From NCBI GenBank assembly GCA_012522795.1, contig JAAYJT010000054.1, positions 1-60,825 on the forward strand: DNA of 60,825 nucleotides, read 5' to 3'. Every line of letters begins with the position of its first letter. The stretch's first letter is position 1. Both the position numbers and the translations under genes were made by a program. Below are positions 1-10,410 of the stretch, in pieces. The DNA is from Bacteroidales bacterium (GTDB lineage: Bacteria; Bacteroidota; Bacteroidia; Bacteroidales; JAAYJT01). Under the pieces are notes generated by a model. That model was not told the DNA's origin. It saw only the letters and a list, made by a program, of their open reading frames with translations, and did no database searches.

Positions 1-5
1 AAAAT

Positions 6-2597
6 ATGAATCTTAATAATTTCACATTAAAATCGCAGGAAGCAATTCAGAAAGCACAGGAAATCGCTGCCGGAATGCAACATCAGGCAATTGAAAATGT
101 GCATTTACTGAAAGGCATTCTGAATATTGACGATAACGTTACGCCTTATCTTTTTAAAAAGTTAAGTGCCAATATTGATCGTATTAACCAGAAGGTCGAA
201 ACACTACTCAGAAGTTTTCCCAGAGTAAGTGAAGGAAATCAATATCTGAGCAATGACACTCACAGTGTTCTTACTAAAGCAGGTAGTTTTCTGAAAGAAT
301 TCAATGATGATTTCATTGCTATTGAGCATATCTTGCTGGCATTAGTTCAGGGAAATGACAGTGCGGCAAGTATACTCAAAGAGGAAGGAATAACCGTAAA
401 AGCTATGAAAGAAGCCATAAAGCAATTGCGTCAGGGAAGTACAGTGAAAAGTCAAAGTGCGGAAGACAACTATAATGCTTTAAACCGTTATGCCCGTAAC
501 CTTAATGAACTTGCAAGACAAGGGAAGCTGGATCCGGTAATCGGACGTGATGATGAGATCCGCAGGGTTTTACAGATTCTTACACGTAGAACCAAGAACA
601 ATCCTATCCTGATAGGTGAACCTGGTGTGGGTAAAACTGCAATAGCTGAGGGTTTAGCTCACAGGATCATAAACGGGGATGTACCAGAAAATTTAAAGAG
701 TAAAAGAATATTTTCCCTCGACATGGGAGCTTTAATTGCAGGCGCAAAATACAAGGGAGAATTTGAGGAGAGATTAAAAAGTGTTGTAAAAGAAGTAATT
801 GCATCAGATGGCGAAGTTATCCTGTTCATTGATGAAATACACACACTGGTAGGTGCCGGAGCAAGTGAAGGTGCTATGGATGCTGCCAATATCCTTAAAC
901 CCACCCTTGCCCGTGGTGAACTTCGTGCTGTCGGAGCAACAACTTTAAAAGAATATCAGAAATATTTTGAAAAGGATAAAGCCCTTGAACGCAGGTTCCA
1001 GATAGTAATGATCAATGAACCTGATACCATGGATGCTATTTCAATTTTACGCGGACTGAAAGAACGTTATGAAACCCATCATCAGGTGCGTATCAGAGAT
1101 GAGGCTATTATTTCGGCGGTGGAGCTTTCACAAAGATATATTACTGACCGCTTCCTGCCCGATAAAGCAATTGACCTTATTGACGAAGCTGCTGCCAAAC
1201 TCAGGCTGGAAATAAATTCAGTACCTGAAGCACTGGATGAAACCGACCGCAAGATAAGACAACTGGAAATTGAACGTGAAGCTATCAAACGGGAAAATGA
1301 CAAGGAAAAACTGGAACAGCTCAACAGAGATCTTGCAAATCTGAATGAAACACATAATAGTTTGCAAGCTAAATGGAAGTCAGAAAAAGCTGTGGTTGAA
1401 GAAATTCAGCAGCAAAAAAAGAATATTGAAGACTATAAACTTGAAGCTGAACAGGCTGAGCGTGAAGGTAACTATGGAAAAGTTGCCGAACTGCGTTACG
1501 GGCGTATCAAGGAATCAGAAAACAAGCTCGAAGAACTAAATCTTAAACTCCGTAACATTCAGGGTGATGACCCAATGGTGAACGAAGAAATTGGTTCGGA
1601 AGAAATTGCCGAAATAGTTTCCCGCTGGACAGGTATCCCTGTAAGCAGAATGCTTCAAAATGAAAGAGATAAACTGTTGAATCTTGAAAACGAACTTCAT
1701 AAAAGAGTTGTAGGACAAGACGAAGCTATAGAAGCATTAGCCGATGCCATCAGAAGAAGTCGGGCCGGATTGCAGGATGCAAAACGTCCGGTTGGTTCAT
1801 TTATATTCATGGGTACTACAGGTGTTGGAAAAACAGAACTGGCAAAGGCTCTTGCTGAGTTTTTGTTCAACGATGAAAATGCAATGATACGTATTGATAT
1901 GTCGGAGTATCAGGAACGACATACTGTTTCAAGGCTTATCGGTGCGCCTCCGGGTTATGTAGGATATGATGAAGGCGGACAGCTTACTGAAAAAGTCAGA
2001 CGTCGTCCCTACTCTGTGGTATTGTTGGATGAAATAGAGAAAGCCCATCCCGATGTGTTTAATATTTTACTCCAGGTTCTTGACGATGGACGCCTTACTG
2101 ATAATAAAGGCAGAACAGCCGATTTTCGTAACAGCATTATTATCATGACGTCAAATATAGGTTCGCACCTGATACAGGAACGATTTGAAAATATGAATGA
2201 AAATAACAGAGAGGAACAAATTGAAAAAGCCCGTCAGGAAGTTTTTGAATTGCTCAAGCGAACTATAAGACCCGAGTTTCTTAACCGGATTGATGAGATC
2301 ATAATGTTCTGTCCTCTTACAAAGGAAGAAATCAGAGAGATTGTTGTAATGCAGATCAATACGGTCGTTAACATGCTTTCATCTCAGGGAATAGCATTTG
2401 AATACAAAGAAGATGCAATAAATCTGCTTACCGAAATGGGATTCGATCCTCAATATGGTGCACGACCACTGAAAAGGGTTATACAACGGGAAGTACTGAA
2501 TAATATATCGAAGCAAATATTGGCAGGTAATATTGTAAAGGAGAATAAAATAGTTATGAAAACTCAAAATGGTGAAATCAGATTTGAACAAAATTAA
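6..2597 (+). CDS. clpB: ClpB ATP-dependent protein disaggregase
   Basis: Hsp104/ClpB-type AAA+ disaggregase, which works with DnaK to pull proteins out of aggregates in the cytoplasm. The 863-residue length is normal for the family. In order one sees a Clp_N repeat domain (about 1-145), a first nucleotide-binding domain with Walker A GEPGVGKT at 204-211 and Walker B FIDEIH, a long charged middle coiled coil (about 400-530) that separates ClpB from ClpA/ClpC, and a second AAA+ domain with Walker A GTTGVGKT at 603-610 and LLDEIEKAH. The second P-loop has Thr where GPTGVGKT is usual. The gene is complete, but its promoter lies outside the window. Confidence 0.97.
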   Translation: MNLNNFTLKSQEAIQKAQEIAAGMQHQAIENVHLLKGILNIDDNVTPYLFKKLSANIDRINQKVETLLRSFPRVSEGNQYLSNDTHSVLTKAGSFLKEFNDDFIAIEHILLALVQGNDSAASILKEEGITVKAMKEAIKQLRQGSTVKSQSAEDNYNALNRYARNLNELARQGKLDPVIGRDDEIRRVLQILTRRTKNNPILIGEPGVGKTAIAEGLAHRIINGDVPENLKSKRIFSLDMGALIAGAKYKGEFEERLKSVVKEVIASDGEVILFIDEIHTLVGAGASEGAMDAANILKPTLARGELRAVGATTLKEYQKYFEKDKALERRFQIVMINEPDTMDAISILRGLKERYETHHQVRIRDEAIISAVELSQRYITDRFLPDKAIDLIDEAAAKLRLEINSVPEALDETDRKIRQLEIEREAIKRENDKEKLEQLNRDLANLNETHNSLQAKWKSEKAVVEEIQQQKKNIEDYKLEAEQAEREGNYGKVAELRYGRIKESENKLEELNLKLRNIQGDDPMVNEEIGSEEIAEIVSRWTGIPVSRMLQNERDKLLNLENELHKRVVGQDEAIEALADAIRRSRAGLQDAKRPVGSFIFMGTTGVGKTELAKALAEFLFNDENAMIRIDMSEYQERHTVSRLIGAPPGYVGYDEGGQLTEKVRRRPYSVVLLDEIEKAHPDVFNILLQVLDDGRLTDNKGRTADFRNSIIIMTSNIGSHLIQERFENMNENNREEQIEKARQEVFELLKRTIRPEFLNRIDEIIMFCPLTKEEIREIVVMQINTVVNMLSSQGIAFEYKEDAINLLTEMGFDPQYGARPLKRVIQREVLNNISKQILAGNIVKENKIVMKTQNGEIRFEQN

Positions 2598-2630
2598 AAT
2601 CAGCCTGCTTTAGCCATTTTTTAGCCGCGG

Positions 2631-3095
2631 TTAGATAAAGGTCATATTATCCTTTGCTGTTATGCGTTCGCAATAATGACATTGTAAACGCAGGTTCCTC
2701 TTATCAACCACCGTAAAACGGGTCTTAACTTTTTCCTGATTGGTTATACAGTTTGGATTAAAACATTTTACAATCCTAAAAACTTCGTCAGGTATAGTAA
2801 CATTGCTTTTTTCAATAATATGAAAATCCTTTATCACAATAATTGTGGCCGTTGGTGCCACAAGTGCTATTTTATTAATTTCCTCGCTTTTGAAAAACTT
2901 GTTACTTAATTTAAGTATTCCCTTTTTACCATACTTCTGACTATCTAGATTAGCACCAATAAGTATTTGATTATCAAGATCTTCGAGATTTAATATCCGA
3001 ACTACCTGAAACAGACTTTTTGAGGGAATATGATCTATAACAGTTCCATTTTCTATTGCTGATACCTTTAATTCTCTTCTTAACATTTTAGTCAT
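2631..3095 (-). CDS. pyrI: Aspartate carbamoyltransferase regulatory subunit PyrI
   Basis: Regulatory chain of aspartate carbamoyltransferase, which binds nucleotides and holds catalytic trimers together in the ATCase holoenzyme of pyrimidine synthesis. The 154 residues match the family. The N-terminal allosteric domain starts near residue 7 and the C-terminal zinc domain keeps all four cysteines (CFNPNC followed about 25 residues later by CHYC). It lies 27 nt downstream of pyrB, so the two are surely cotranscribed as pyrBI. The gene converges on clpB with only 33 nt between the stops and no clear terminator there. Confidence 0.94.
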   Translation of the reverse strand: MTKMLRRELKVSAIENGTVIDHIPSKSLFQVVRILNLEDLDNQILIGANLDSQKYGKKGILKLSNKFFKSEEINKIALVAPTATIIVIKDFHIIEKSNVTIPDEVFRIVKCFNPNCITNQEKVKTRFTVVDKRNLRLQCHYCERITAKDNMTFI

Positions 3096-3122
3096 TATCC
3101 TGATTCTTTAGATATTACAAAA

Positions 3123-4028
3123 TCAAACACCCAATATATTTGCCAGCAATGCCTGACGAACATAAATACCATTGATCGCCTGATTGAAATAATATGCCTG
3201 GGGCAACTCATCAACATCTTCGCTGATCTCATTTATGCGTGGCAATGGATGTAGCACCTTCATATCAGGCTTGATTGTGTATAGCATTTCGGCAGTCAGA
3301 ATATAGCTGTTTTTTACTTTTTCATATTCTATTGGATCTGAGAATCTCTCTTTCTGGATCCGGGTCATATAGATGATATCAGCTTTAGGAATAGCTTCCA
3401 CAATATCAGTATATTGATAATATTTTAGGTTTTTATCTTTGATATGGACCTTTACCGAACCCGGCAATTTCAATTCGGTCGGTGAAACAAGATGAAAAGT
3501 TGTATTAAAATGACACATGGCAATAACAAGCGAATGCACTGTACGACCATACTTTAAATCGCCAACCATCATAATGTTCAGATCATCAAGTCGTTTCTGT
3601 GTTTTAAAAATTGAATAAAGATCAAGAAGGCATTGTGTAGGATGCTGATTTGCTCCATCACCGGCGTTTATGACCGGAACCGATGCCACTTCAGACGCAA
3701 AACGTGCACTGCCTTCCCGCGGATGACGCATAACAATCAAATCGCTGTAACTGCATACTGTTTTGATTGTATCTTTCAGAGACTCACCTTTTTGCACACT
3801 TGAGGTCATGGAATCGGTAAAACTAATGATCTTCCCTCCCAGCCTGCTAACAGCACTTTCAAAGCTAAGGCGGGTACGTGTTGATGGTTCGAAAAATAAT
3901 GTGGCTATAACATAATTCTCAAGGATCCTTTGTATAGGTTCTTTTTCAAACTCTTTTGCACGATCCAGTAACTGAAGTATCTCTTCTTTACTAAAATCGC
4001 TAATGGATATTAAACTCTTGCTTTTCAT
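3123..4028 (-). CDS. pyrB: Aspartate carbamoyltransferase catalytic subunit PyrB
   Basis: Catalytic subunit of aspartate carbamoyltransferase: carbamoyl phosphate plus L-aspartate gives N-carbamoyl-L-aspartate, the committed step of de novo pyrimidine synthesis. The carbamoyl-phosphate motif STRTRLSFE, the HPTQ motif and the HPLPR motif of the aspartate side are all present; 301 residues is normal. The ATG is followed by a typical N-terminus (MKSKSLISISDFSKEEI). It is first in the pyrBI operon. A strong terminator just upstream (4068-4100) isolates it from the preceding GTPase gene, so a pyrB promoter must sit in the roughly 40 bases between them, but no consensus element is visible there. 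Confidence 0.97.
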   Translation of the reverse strand: MKSKSLISISDFSKEEILQLLDRAKEFEKEPIQRILENYVIATLFFEPSTRTRLSFESAVSRLGGKIISFTDSMTSSVQKGESLKDTIKTVCSYSDLIVMRHPREGSARFASEVASVPVINAGDGANQHPTQCLLDLYSIFKTQKRLDDLNIMMVGDLKYGRTVHSLVIAMCHFNTTFHLVSPTELKLPGSVKVHIKDKNLKYYQYTDIVEAIPKADIIYMTRIQKERFSDPIEYEKVKNSYILTAEMLYTIKPDMKVLHPLPRINEISEDVDELPQAYYFNQAINGIYVRQALLANILGV

Positions 4029-4067
4029 TGATGAATGAAATATTAAAATTTGATTGATTAGAGTTCG

Positions 4068-4100
4068 AAAAAAAAGGCGATTCCGTCGGAATCGCCTTTT
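4068..4100 (-). terminator. Rho-independent terminator of the CPGS-like GTPase gene
   Basis: Perfect 13-bp inverted repeat (AAAAGGCGATTCC at 4072-4084 against 4088-4100) with a 3-nt loop. Read on the minus strand it is followed by a run of eight T. It begins 8 nt after the stop of the minus-strand gene at 4108-5448 and lies before pyrB. Confidence 0.92.
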
Positions 4101-4107
4101 AAATCTT

Positions 4108-5448
4108 TTATTTTAAATTATGTGCTTTTATAAAATCAGCTATTACTTCTTTAAACGTAGGAAGCCCAATTTCCTGCAACTCATAGTTTACACGTGTATT
4201 TGGCTTGTTGATTTTAATTACACGATTAAGATCAATAGGAGTACCAATGATCACAGTATCGCAATCAGTATTGGCAATGGTAGTTTCCAGATCTTTTATT
4301 TGCTGTTCGCCATATCCCATTGCTGGTAGAAGAGCGCCGATATGGGTATATGTTTTAAGAACGTCAGCAAGACTACCTACAGCATAAGGACGTGGATCTA
4401 CAAGCTCAGCGGCACCAAATTTAAGTGCAGCAACGGTTCCGGCACCTAATTTCATCTCACCATGAGTAAGAGTTGGACCATCTTCTACAACCAAAACACG
4501 CTTTCCGTGTATCATTGAAATATCATCAACAGTAATTGGCGAAGCACCATCAATAACAATTGCATTTGGATTTACCTTGGCAATATTCTCACGAACAGTC
4601 TGAATATCTTCAGGACCTGAGGTATCAATCTTGTTTATAACCACTACGTCAGCAATACGTAAAGTTACCTCACCGGGATAATAGCTCAGCTCATGTCCGG
4701 CACGATGCGGGTCGGCAACTGTAACCATAAGATCGGGCTTATAAAATGCGAAATCGTTATTTCCACCATCCCAAATTATAACATCACAGCCATCAGGATC
4801 ATTCTCGGCAGCGTCTAAAATAGCTTGATAATCAACTCCGGCATAAATAGCATTACCACGAACTACGTGAGGTTCGTACTCTTCCATTTCTTCAATTGTA
4901 CAATTATGCAGTTTCAAATCCTCAACAGTAGCAAAACGCTGAACTTTCTGCTTTACAAGATCGCCGTAGGGCATTGGGTGCCTTACAACTACAACCTTAA
5001 GTCCTTGTTGCATAAGCAGTTCAATAATGGTACGTGAAGTCTGGCTTTTACCACATCCTGTACGGGTAGCGCCAACAGCAATAACAGGTTTTTTACTTTT
5101 TAAATAGGTATCGTTTGGCCCTAAAAGTACAAAATTGGCACCGGCAGCATTAACTTGAGCACTAACACCCATTATCTCATTATATGATACATCACTGTAT
5201 GCAAAAACACAATCATTTACATTGTGTTCCTTGATCAGATCTTCAAGAATATCTTGTGAATAAATTGGAATTCCATCAGGATAAAGATCCTTACCAGCCA
5301 GTTCAGCCGGATATTTTCTATCATCAATGTCAGGTATCTGTGCAGCAGTGAAAGCTACTACCTCGTAAGCAGGGTTACCCCGGAAATAAACATTGAAATT
5401 GTGGAAATCTCTTCCGGCAGCACCAATAATAATTACTTTTTTCTTCAT
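4108..5448 (-). CDS. Cyclic 2,3-diphosphoglycerate synthetase-like GTPase
   Basis: Resembles the family named after archaeal cyclic 2,3-diphosphoglycerate synthetase, whose bacterial members have no settled function. At 446 residues it has an N-terminal Rossmann-like half starting VIIIGAAGRDFHNFN, then a P-loop NTPase half with GATRTGCGKS as Walker A, a WDGGNND segment and VVINKID, which resembles an NKxD guanine-specificity motif. Cytosolic, no signal peptide. It has its own consensus promoter (5593-5622) and a terminator, so it is monocistronic. Whether it makes a cyclic phosphoglycerate or is simply a metabolic GTPase cannot be told from sequence; adjacency to pyrB, a carbamoyl-phosphate enzyme, may be chance. 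Confidence 0.8.
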   Translation of the reverse strand: MKKKVIIIGAAGRDFHNFNVYFRGNPAYEVVAFTAAQIPDIDDRKYPAELAGKDLYPDGIPIYSQDILEDLIKEHNVNDCVFAYSDVSYNEIMGVSAQVNAAGANFVLLGPNDTYLKSKKPVIAVGATRTGCGKSQTSRTIIELLMQQGLKVVVVRHPMPYGDLVKQKVQRFATVEDLKLHNCTIEEMEEYEPHVVRGNAIYAGVDYQAILDAAENDPDGCDVIIWDGGNNDFAFYKPDLMVTVADPHRAGHELSYYPGEVTLRIADVVVINKIDTSGPEDIQTVRENIAKVNPNAIVIDGASPITVDDISMIHGKRVLVVEDGPTLTHGEMKLGAGTVAALKFGAAELVDPRPYAVGSLADVLKTYTHIGALLPAMGYGEQQIKDLETTIANTDCDTVIIGTPIDLNRVIKINKPNTRVNYELQEIGLPTFKEVIADFIKAHNLK

Positions 5449-5592
5449 AAAAACATAGAATTATTTAGAGTTAATAAATTGTTGTCCAAAGGGATACAGA
5501 ATAAAATAATGGAAATAACAGAATGCTTGAATTGCTCTGAATTAAACCTTCCCCTCCCATAAAAATAAATTCATTCAAAATATAGTAATTTG

Positions 5593-5622
5593 CAAAGATA
5601 GACTTTTAAGTAATTTTGCAAA
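5593..5622 (-). promoter_or_regulatory. Bacteroidota-type promoter for the CPGS-like GTPase
   Basis: On the minus strand TTTG is followed by 18 bases and TATCTTTG, matching the Bacteroidota primary-sigma consensus (TTTG, about 19, TAnnTTTG). The implied leader is about 140 nt. Confidence 0.75.
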
Positions 5623-5744
5623 TGATTGAATGTTAAAATTTTATAAACAAAAAAATAACAGGCAAATTATTTTGTAAGAAAAACACGCATAACACGCTGT
5701 TATTCAAATTATTACAAAAACAATAGAAAATATTATAAAAGCTG

Positions 5745-5752
5745 TAATTTTG
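5745..5752 (+). promoter_or_regulatory. -7 element upstream of argS
   Basis: TAATTTTG matches the TAnnTTTG -7 consensus and sits 20 bases before the argS start. No good TTG element is seen at the -33 position, so this is a partial promoter match. Confidence 0.5.
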
Positions 5753-5772
5753 CGGCTCATAATTTAACTGTA

Positions 5773-7575
5773 ATGATTCACGATATTCTACCTGATTTAA
5801 CCCGAAAAGCTATTGAAAACCTTTACGGGTTGGATATTTCCGATAAAACTATTCAGATCCAGAAAACAAAAAAGGAGTTTGAAGGAGATTTTACAATTGT
5901 GCTTTTTGGTTTGACAAAACTTGCAAGTAAATCGCCTGAAAAGCTCGGCCACGAGATTGGTGAACACCTGCTGATTTCATATCCTGATATTATAAATCGC
6001 TACAATGTGATAAAAGGTTTTCTAAACCTGAATTTAACTGATAATTTTTGGAACTCATTTTTTATTGAAGCCCTGAATAACGGCGAATATGGATTTCAAC
6101 TCCAAACAGATGAGCCGCCGGTATTAATAGAATTTTCATCACCCAACACTAATAAACCTTTGCATCTTGGACATATTCGCAACAATCTGCTTGGGTTTTC
6201 GCTTGCCGAGATCCTGAAAGCCAATGGAAAGGAAGTTATTAAAATCAATCTGGTGAATGATAGGGGGATACATATAAGTAAATCAATGCTGGCGTGGAAA
6301 CTATGGGGCAACAATGAAAACCCTGTTACCGCAGGTATGAAAGGCGATCATCTTGTAGGGAAATATTATGTATTGTTTGAAAAACAGTATCAGACTGAAC
6401 TTCAGAATCTAATGCAACGAGGTTTATCGCAGGAAGAAGCAGAAAATAATTCAACATTAATGGCTCAGGCGCGTGAAATGCTTCGTAAATGGGAAAATGC
6501 AGACGAAGAAATACGAAATATGTGGAAGATAATGAATGGATGGGTGTATGAAGGGTTCGACAAAACATATAATAGGCTTGGGATCACTTTCGACGCTATT
6601 GATTATGAATCAGATACCTACCTTGATGGAAAAGAAATTGCAGCAAAAGGAGTAAAACAGGGATATCTTAATGAAAAATCTGACGGTTCGATATGGGCAG
6701 ACCTAAGTGATTATCAGCTTGATGAGAAATTACTTTTACGTGCTGATGGTACTTCGGTTTATATGACTCAGGATCTGGGCACTGCATGCAGCAGGTATGA
6801 AAACTATCAGCCGCAAAAAATGATATATGTTGTTGGAAATGAGCAAAATTATCATTTTAAAGTTTTAAAAATAATTCTCAATCAGTTAGGATATTCATGG
6901 GCTGACAAATTACATCACCTCTCCTATGGTATGGTTGAACTTCCACACGGAAAAATGAAATCAAGAGAAGGCACGGTGGTTGATGCTGACGATCTGATAC
7001 AGGAAATGTATGACACAGCAAAACAAACTACAATGGAACTGGGCAAGACTGAGGGGTTTTCAGAAGAGGAACTGGACAAATTGTTTAATATTCTCGGATT
7101 GGGTGCACTGAAATATTTCATTTTAAAAGTTGACCCACGAAAAACAATGATGTTCAACCCCAAAGAATCTATTGATTTCAACGGAAACACAGGACCATTC
7201 ATACAGTATACCCATGCCCGTATAAGATCTGTAGCCCGCAAAGCAGTTGAGAATGGCATTGATATTCAGGATTTACCTTTTCTGATTGCTGAAGCACCAA
7301 AACCAATTCCCGATAAGGAAAAAGACCTGTTGCGCTTATTGTATGAATTCCCTGGTGTAGTGCAGGAAGCTGGTGATTCATACAGTCCGGCAACTATAGC
7401 TAATTATGTTTACGAACTCGCCAAAGAATTCAACCAGTTTTATCATGAATTTTCAATTTTGCACGAACCTGATCCTGTTCTTGCAAGATTCAGGCTTGCA
7501 CTTTCGTTATTCACAGGACAGGTTGTAAAAAAATCAATGGCTCTGCTTGGAATTGAAGTTCCGGAAAAAATGTAG
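5773..7575 (+). CDS. argS: Arginyl-tRNA synthetase
   Basis: Class I aminoacyl-tRNA synthetase that charges tRNA-Arg with arginine. It has an N-terminal additional domain (about 1-110), the HIGH motif as HLGH at 131-134, a KMSKS-like loop written KMKSR at 394-398, and a C-terminal DALR anticodon-binding domain with the expected SPATIANYVYELAKEFNQFYHE pattern. The 600-residue length is typical for Bacteroidota. The ATG follows a -7 element by about 20 nt. The window also carries a tRNA-Arg(ACG), a substrate of this enzyme, 46 kb away. Confidence 0.97.
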   Translation: MIHDILPDLTRKAIENLYGLDISDKTIQIQKTKKEFEGDFTIVLFGLTKLASKSPEKLGHEIGEHLLISYPDIINRYNVIKGFLNLNLTDNFWNSFFIEALNNGEYGFQLQTDEPPVLIEFSSPNTNKPLHLGHIRNNLLGFSLAEILKANGKEVIKINLVNDRGIHISKSMLAWKLWGNNENPVTAGMKGDHLVGKYYVLFEKQYQTELQNLMQRGLSQEEAENNSTLMAQAREMLRKWENADEEIRNMWKIMNGWVYEGFDKTYNRLGITFDAIDYESDTYLDGKEIAAKGVKQGYLNEKSDGSIWADLSDYQLDEKLLLRADGTSVYMTQDLGTACSRYENYQPQKMIYVVGNEQNYHFKVLKIILNQLGYSWADKLHHLSYGMVELPHGKMKSREGTVVDADDLIQEMYDTAKQTTMELGKTEGFSEEELDKLFNILGLGALKYFILKVDPRKTMMFNPKESIDFNGNTGPFIQYTHARIRSVARKAVENGIDIQDLPFLIAEAPKPIPDKEKDLLRLLYEFPGVVQEAGDSYSPATIANYVYELAKEFNQFYHEFSILHEPDPVLARFRLALSLFTGQVVKKSMALLGIEVPEKM

Positions 7576-7649
7576 CCGTATAGGTGATTGATTAATAATC
7601 CGACTGATTGTAGTTTCACAGAATTACATTAAGGAAGTGTTAAATATCT

Positions 7650-7657
7650 TATTTTTG
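7650..7657 (+). promoter_or_regulatory. -7 element for the DUF4834/YfhO/glycosyltransferase cluster
   Basis: TATTTTTG fits TAnnTTTG and lies 17 bases before the DUF4834 start. The -33 element is not convincing. Confidence 0.45.
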
Positions 7658-7674
7658 CCTGAAAATATATTTCT

Positions 7675-7923
7675 ATGCTTAAATTTATTGCAATAATTTT
7701 ATTGGTTTCGCTACTAATAAGGCTGTTTCTACGATATTTTCTGTCACGAAAATTCAAATCGTGGATGCATAAACAGCAACAAAATTATCATGTGAAGCAA
7801 GATCCGGCAAAACCGGAAGGAAGTATTCATATCACATATCAGAAAAAGTCCGGCGCTTCGGGGAACAAACCTGATAAGGAAGGCGAATATGTTAATTTCG
7901 TAGAAATTAATGACAACAATTAA
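7675..7923 (+). CDS. DUF4834 family small membrane protein
   Basis: 82-residue protein of the DUF4834 type common in Bacteroidota. It has one N-terminal hydrophobic helix (about 3-18, LKFIAIILLVSLLIRLFLRY), a short basic stretch and a hydrophilic tail that ends with a conserved-looking EYVNFVEI motif. The single helix followed by positive charges suggests an inner-membrane protein with its tail in the cytoplasm. It is 20 nt upstream of the yfhO-like gene and probably cotranscribed with it. The function is unknown; the assignment rests on its size, pattern and location. Confidence 0.7.
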   Translation: MLKFIAIILLVSLLIRLFLRYFLSRKFKSWMHKQQQNYHVKQDPAKPEGSIHITYQKKSGASGNKPDKEGEYVNFVEINDNN

Positions 7924-7943
7924 CTCAATTATACCTTATTAAT

Positions 7944-10394
7944 ATGATCCGGGAAATAATAAAAAAATCTGTACCTCATATTGCAGCAATAGTCATTTTC
8001 ATTGTTTTATCAATTGCCTATGTTTCACCGGTTCTGGAAGGGAAAAAGATATATCAGCCTGATATAATGAATCATACCGGTATGTCGAAAGAGATAAGTG
8101 ATTTCAGGGCAAAAACCGGTGAAGAACCTTTATGGACTAATTCAATGTTTGGAGGTATGCCGGCTTATCAGATATCCACACTGTTTAAAAATAATATTTC
8201 AAATCTATTTCATAAAATCATGACTCTTGGGCTACCCCGTCCTGCCGACATGATATTTCTTTATTTCATTGGATTCTATATACTTATGCTGGTGCTCGGT
8301 GTTAGTCCATGGCTCTCAATAGTAGGAGCATTAGCTTTTACCTTATCATCATACCATTTTATTATTATAGGCGCCGGACATAATTCAAAAGCAGTTGCAA
8401 TAGCTTATATGGCTCCTGTGCTGGCTGGTATTATTTTAACATTACGGGGGAAACTCCTCAGTGGCGGTTTACTGTCAGCCATTTTTCTTTCACTGGAAAT
8501 TAATGCCAATCATTTTCAGATAACTTATTATCTATTGTTTTTAGTTCTTGCAATTGGCATTGCGTGGCTGGTTTATGCAATCATAAATAAGCAATTACTC
8601 TCATTTTTTTCAGGTATCGGGGTGCTGGTTCTATCTCTTATTCTTGCTGTAACAGTTAATATCACCAATATGTTAACCACCTGGGAATATTCGAAGTACA
8701 CAATACGAGGTGGTTCAGAATTAGCTGACACTGAAGGGATTCAAACAGCCACCGGACTTGACAGGGATTATGCTACCCGCTGGAGCTATGGAATAGGAGA
8801 AACTTTTTCTCTTTTTATTCCTAATATTAAGGGTGGTGCAACCCAATCAATCTTTGAAAATGAAAATGCACTTAAGAAAACGGAAAGGCAATACCAGGAA
8901 TGGGTTGGAAGTCAGAATCATTACTGGGGTGAGCAGCCTTTTACTTCCGGCCCGGTTTATCTGGGAGCCATAATATTTTTTCTGTTCGTGCTGGGAGTGT
9001 TCATAGTAAAAGGACATCTTAAATGGGGTTTGTTAGCTGCATTCATATTATCAGTGTTGCTCGCATGGGGTCATAACTTTATGGCTTTCAGCAACTTTTT
9101 CCTCAACCATGTTCCTGGATATAATAAATTCAGAGCCGTATCAATGACCTTGGTAATTGCAGAGCTATGTGTACCGTTACTGGCATTTCTTGCAATTAAG
9201 GAAATAATTAGCAATCCTTCGATAATCAAAGAGAAGATTAGTGAATTCATTATTGCATTAACTGTCACGGGTGGACTGGCATTGATATTTTACTTACTCC
9301 CCGGAATGTTTTTCAAATTCACAACACCCCAGGAAATGGCAGGCTTTCAGGATATTAAGAACAGCCAGCCCGAACTGGCTGCTACTGTTGATATGTTCGC
9401 AAATCAGCTTAAAATTATAAGAATATCAATTTTAAAAGCCGATGCATTGCGTAGTTTTGCTTTCATCCTTGCCGCAGCAGCATTGATGATTGTTTTTTAT
9501 TTTAGGAAATTAAAACCACATATTTTCATTCTTATCCTTGCAGCTTTGATTCTTGCAGACATGTGGACAATTGACCGCCGTTACCTGAATAATGATGCTT
9601 TTGTCAACCGCAGATTAGTAGAAAAACCATTTCAGCCCAATGTTGCCGATGAGATAATTCTTAAGGATGTAGACCCTTATTTTCGTGTTCTTAATCTGGC
9701 TTCAAACACATTTAACGAAGTTTCAACCAGTTATTTCCATAAATCAATAGGTGGTTATCATGGAGCAAAACTTCAAAGATATCAGGATCTCATTGATCAT
9801 CATATTAGTAAAGGCAATGAGGCAGTATTGAACATACTGAATACCAAGTATATAATCACAACTGATCAGAACAAGCAGCCGGTTGCACAGATAAATCTCC
9901 AGGCTATGGGAAATGCCTGGTTAGTGAGTCGCTATAAAGAAGTTGAGAATGCTGATGCGGAAATAGCAGCATTAAATAATTTCGAACCTGAACTGTATGT
10001 AATAATAGATAAAAGATTTAGCGACAATTACAAAAATGTAACACTGGAGCATGACCCAGAGGCAAATATTGAACTTATATCCTACGCTCCTAACAAGCTG
10101 ACTTACAAAGCATCGTCAGAAACCAGCCAGATCGCTGTTTTTTCGGATATTTATTATGATAAAGGCTGGAATGCCTTTCTTGACGGGAATCCAGTTCCAC
10201 ATTTCAGGGTTAATTATATTCTGCGGGCTATTGTTTTACCGCCGGGTGAACATGATATAGAATTCAGGTTCGAACCTAAATCATACTATACCGGTGAGAA
10301 AATATCACTGGCCGGGTCGGTACTGATGGCCTTACTTATTCTGGGATTTATTGCTGTTGAGATTAAAAGAAAGCTCAACTCGCGCCTTTCCTGA
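7944..10394 (+). CDS. YfhO family polytopic membrane protein
   Basis: 816-residue integral membrane protein of the YfhO/GT-C-like family, members of which are thought to glycosylate envelope polymers using lipid-linked sugars. The first 500 residues hold about a dozen hydrophobic segments. An early extracytoplasmic loop contains the family-like stretch QPDIMNHTGMSKEI, followed later by a long soluble region (about 560-770) and a final membrane helix near 790-808. It lies between DUF4834 and a glycosyltransferase and overlaps neither. Substrate unknown; a role in cell-surface glycosylation is inferred from family and neighbours. Confidence 0.88.
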   Translation: MIREIIKKSVPHIAAIVIFIVLSIAYVSPVLEGKKIYQPDIMNHTGMSKEISDFRAKTGEEPLWTNSMFGGMPAYQISTLFKNNISNLFHKIMTLGLPRPADMIFLYFIGFYILMLVLGVSPWLSIVGALAFTLSSYHFIIIGAGHNSKAVAIAYMAPVLAGIILTLRGKLLSGGLLSAIFLSLEINANHFQITYYLLFLVLAIGIAWLVYAIINKQLLSFFSGIGVLVLSLILAVTVNITNMLTTWEYSKYTIRGGSELADTEGIQTATGLDRDYATRWSYGIGETFSLFIPNIKGGATQSIFENENALKKTERQYQEWVGSQNHYWGEQPFTSGPVYLGAIIFFLFVLGVFIVKGHLKWGLLAAFILSVLLAWGHNFMAFSNFFLNHVPGYNKFRAVSMTLVIAELCVPLLAFLAIKEIISNPSIIKEKISEFIIALTVTGGLALIFYLLPGMFFKFTTPQEMAGFQDIKNSQPELAATVDMFANQLKIIRISILKADALRSFAFILAAAALMIVFYFRKLKPHIFILILAALILADMWTIDRRYLNNDAFVNRRLVEKPFQPNVADEIILKDVDPYFRVLNLASNTFNEVSTSYFHKSIGGYHGAKLQRYQDLIDHHISKGNEAVLNILNTKYIITTDQNKQPVAQINLQAMGNAWLVSRYKEVENADAEIAALNNFEPELYVIIDKRFSDNYKNVTLEHDPEANIELISYAPNKLTYKASSETSQIAVFSDIYYDKGWNAFLDGNPVPHFRVNYILRAIVLPPGEHDIEFRFEPKSYYTGEKISLAGSVLMALLILGFIAVEIKRKLNSRLS

Positions 10395-10410
10395 AATTAA
10401 GCTAAACATC

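Larger units (their letters stand above)
5449..5772. other. Divergent intergenic region, GTPase gene / argS
   Basis: 324 bases between divergently transcribed genes. It contains a two-element promoter facing left (5593-5622) and a -7-like element facing right (5745-5752). The rest is AT-rich with no reading frame that looks real. Confidence 0.7.
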
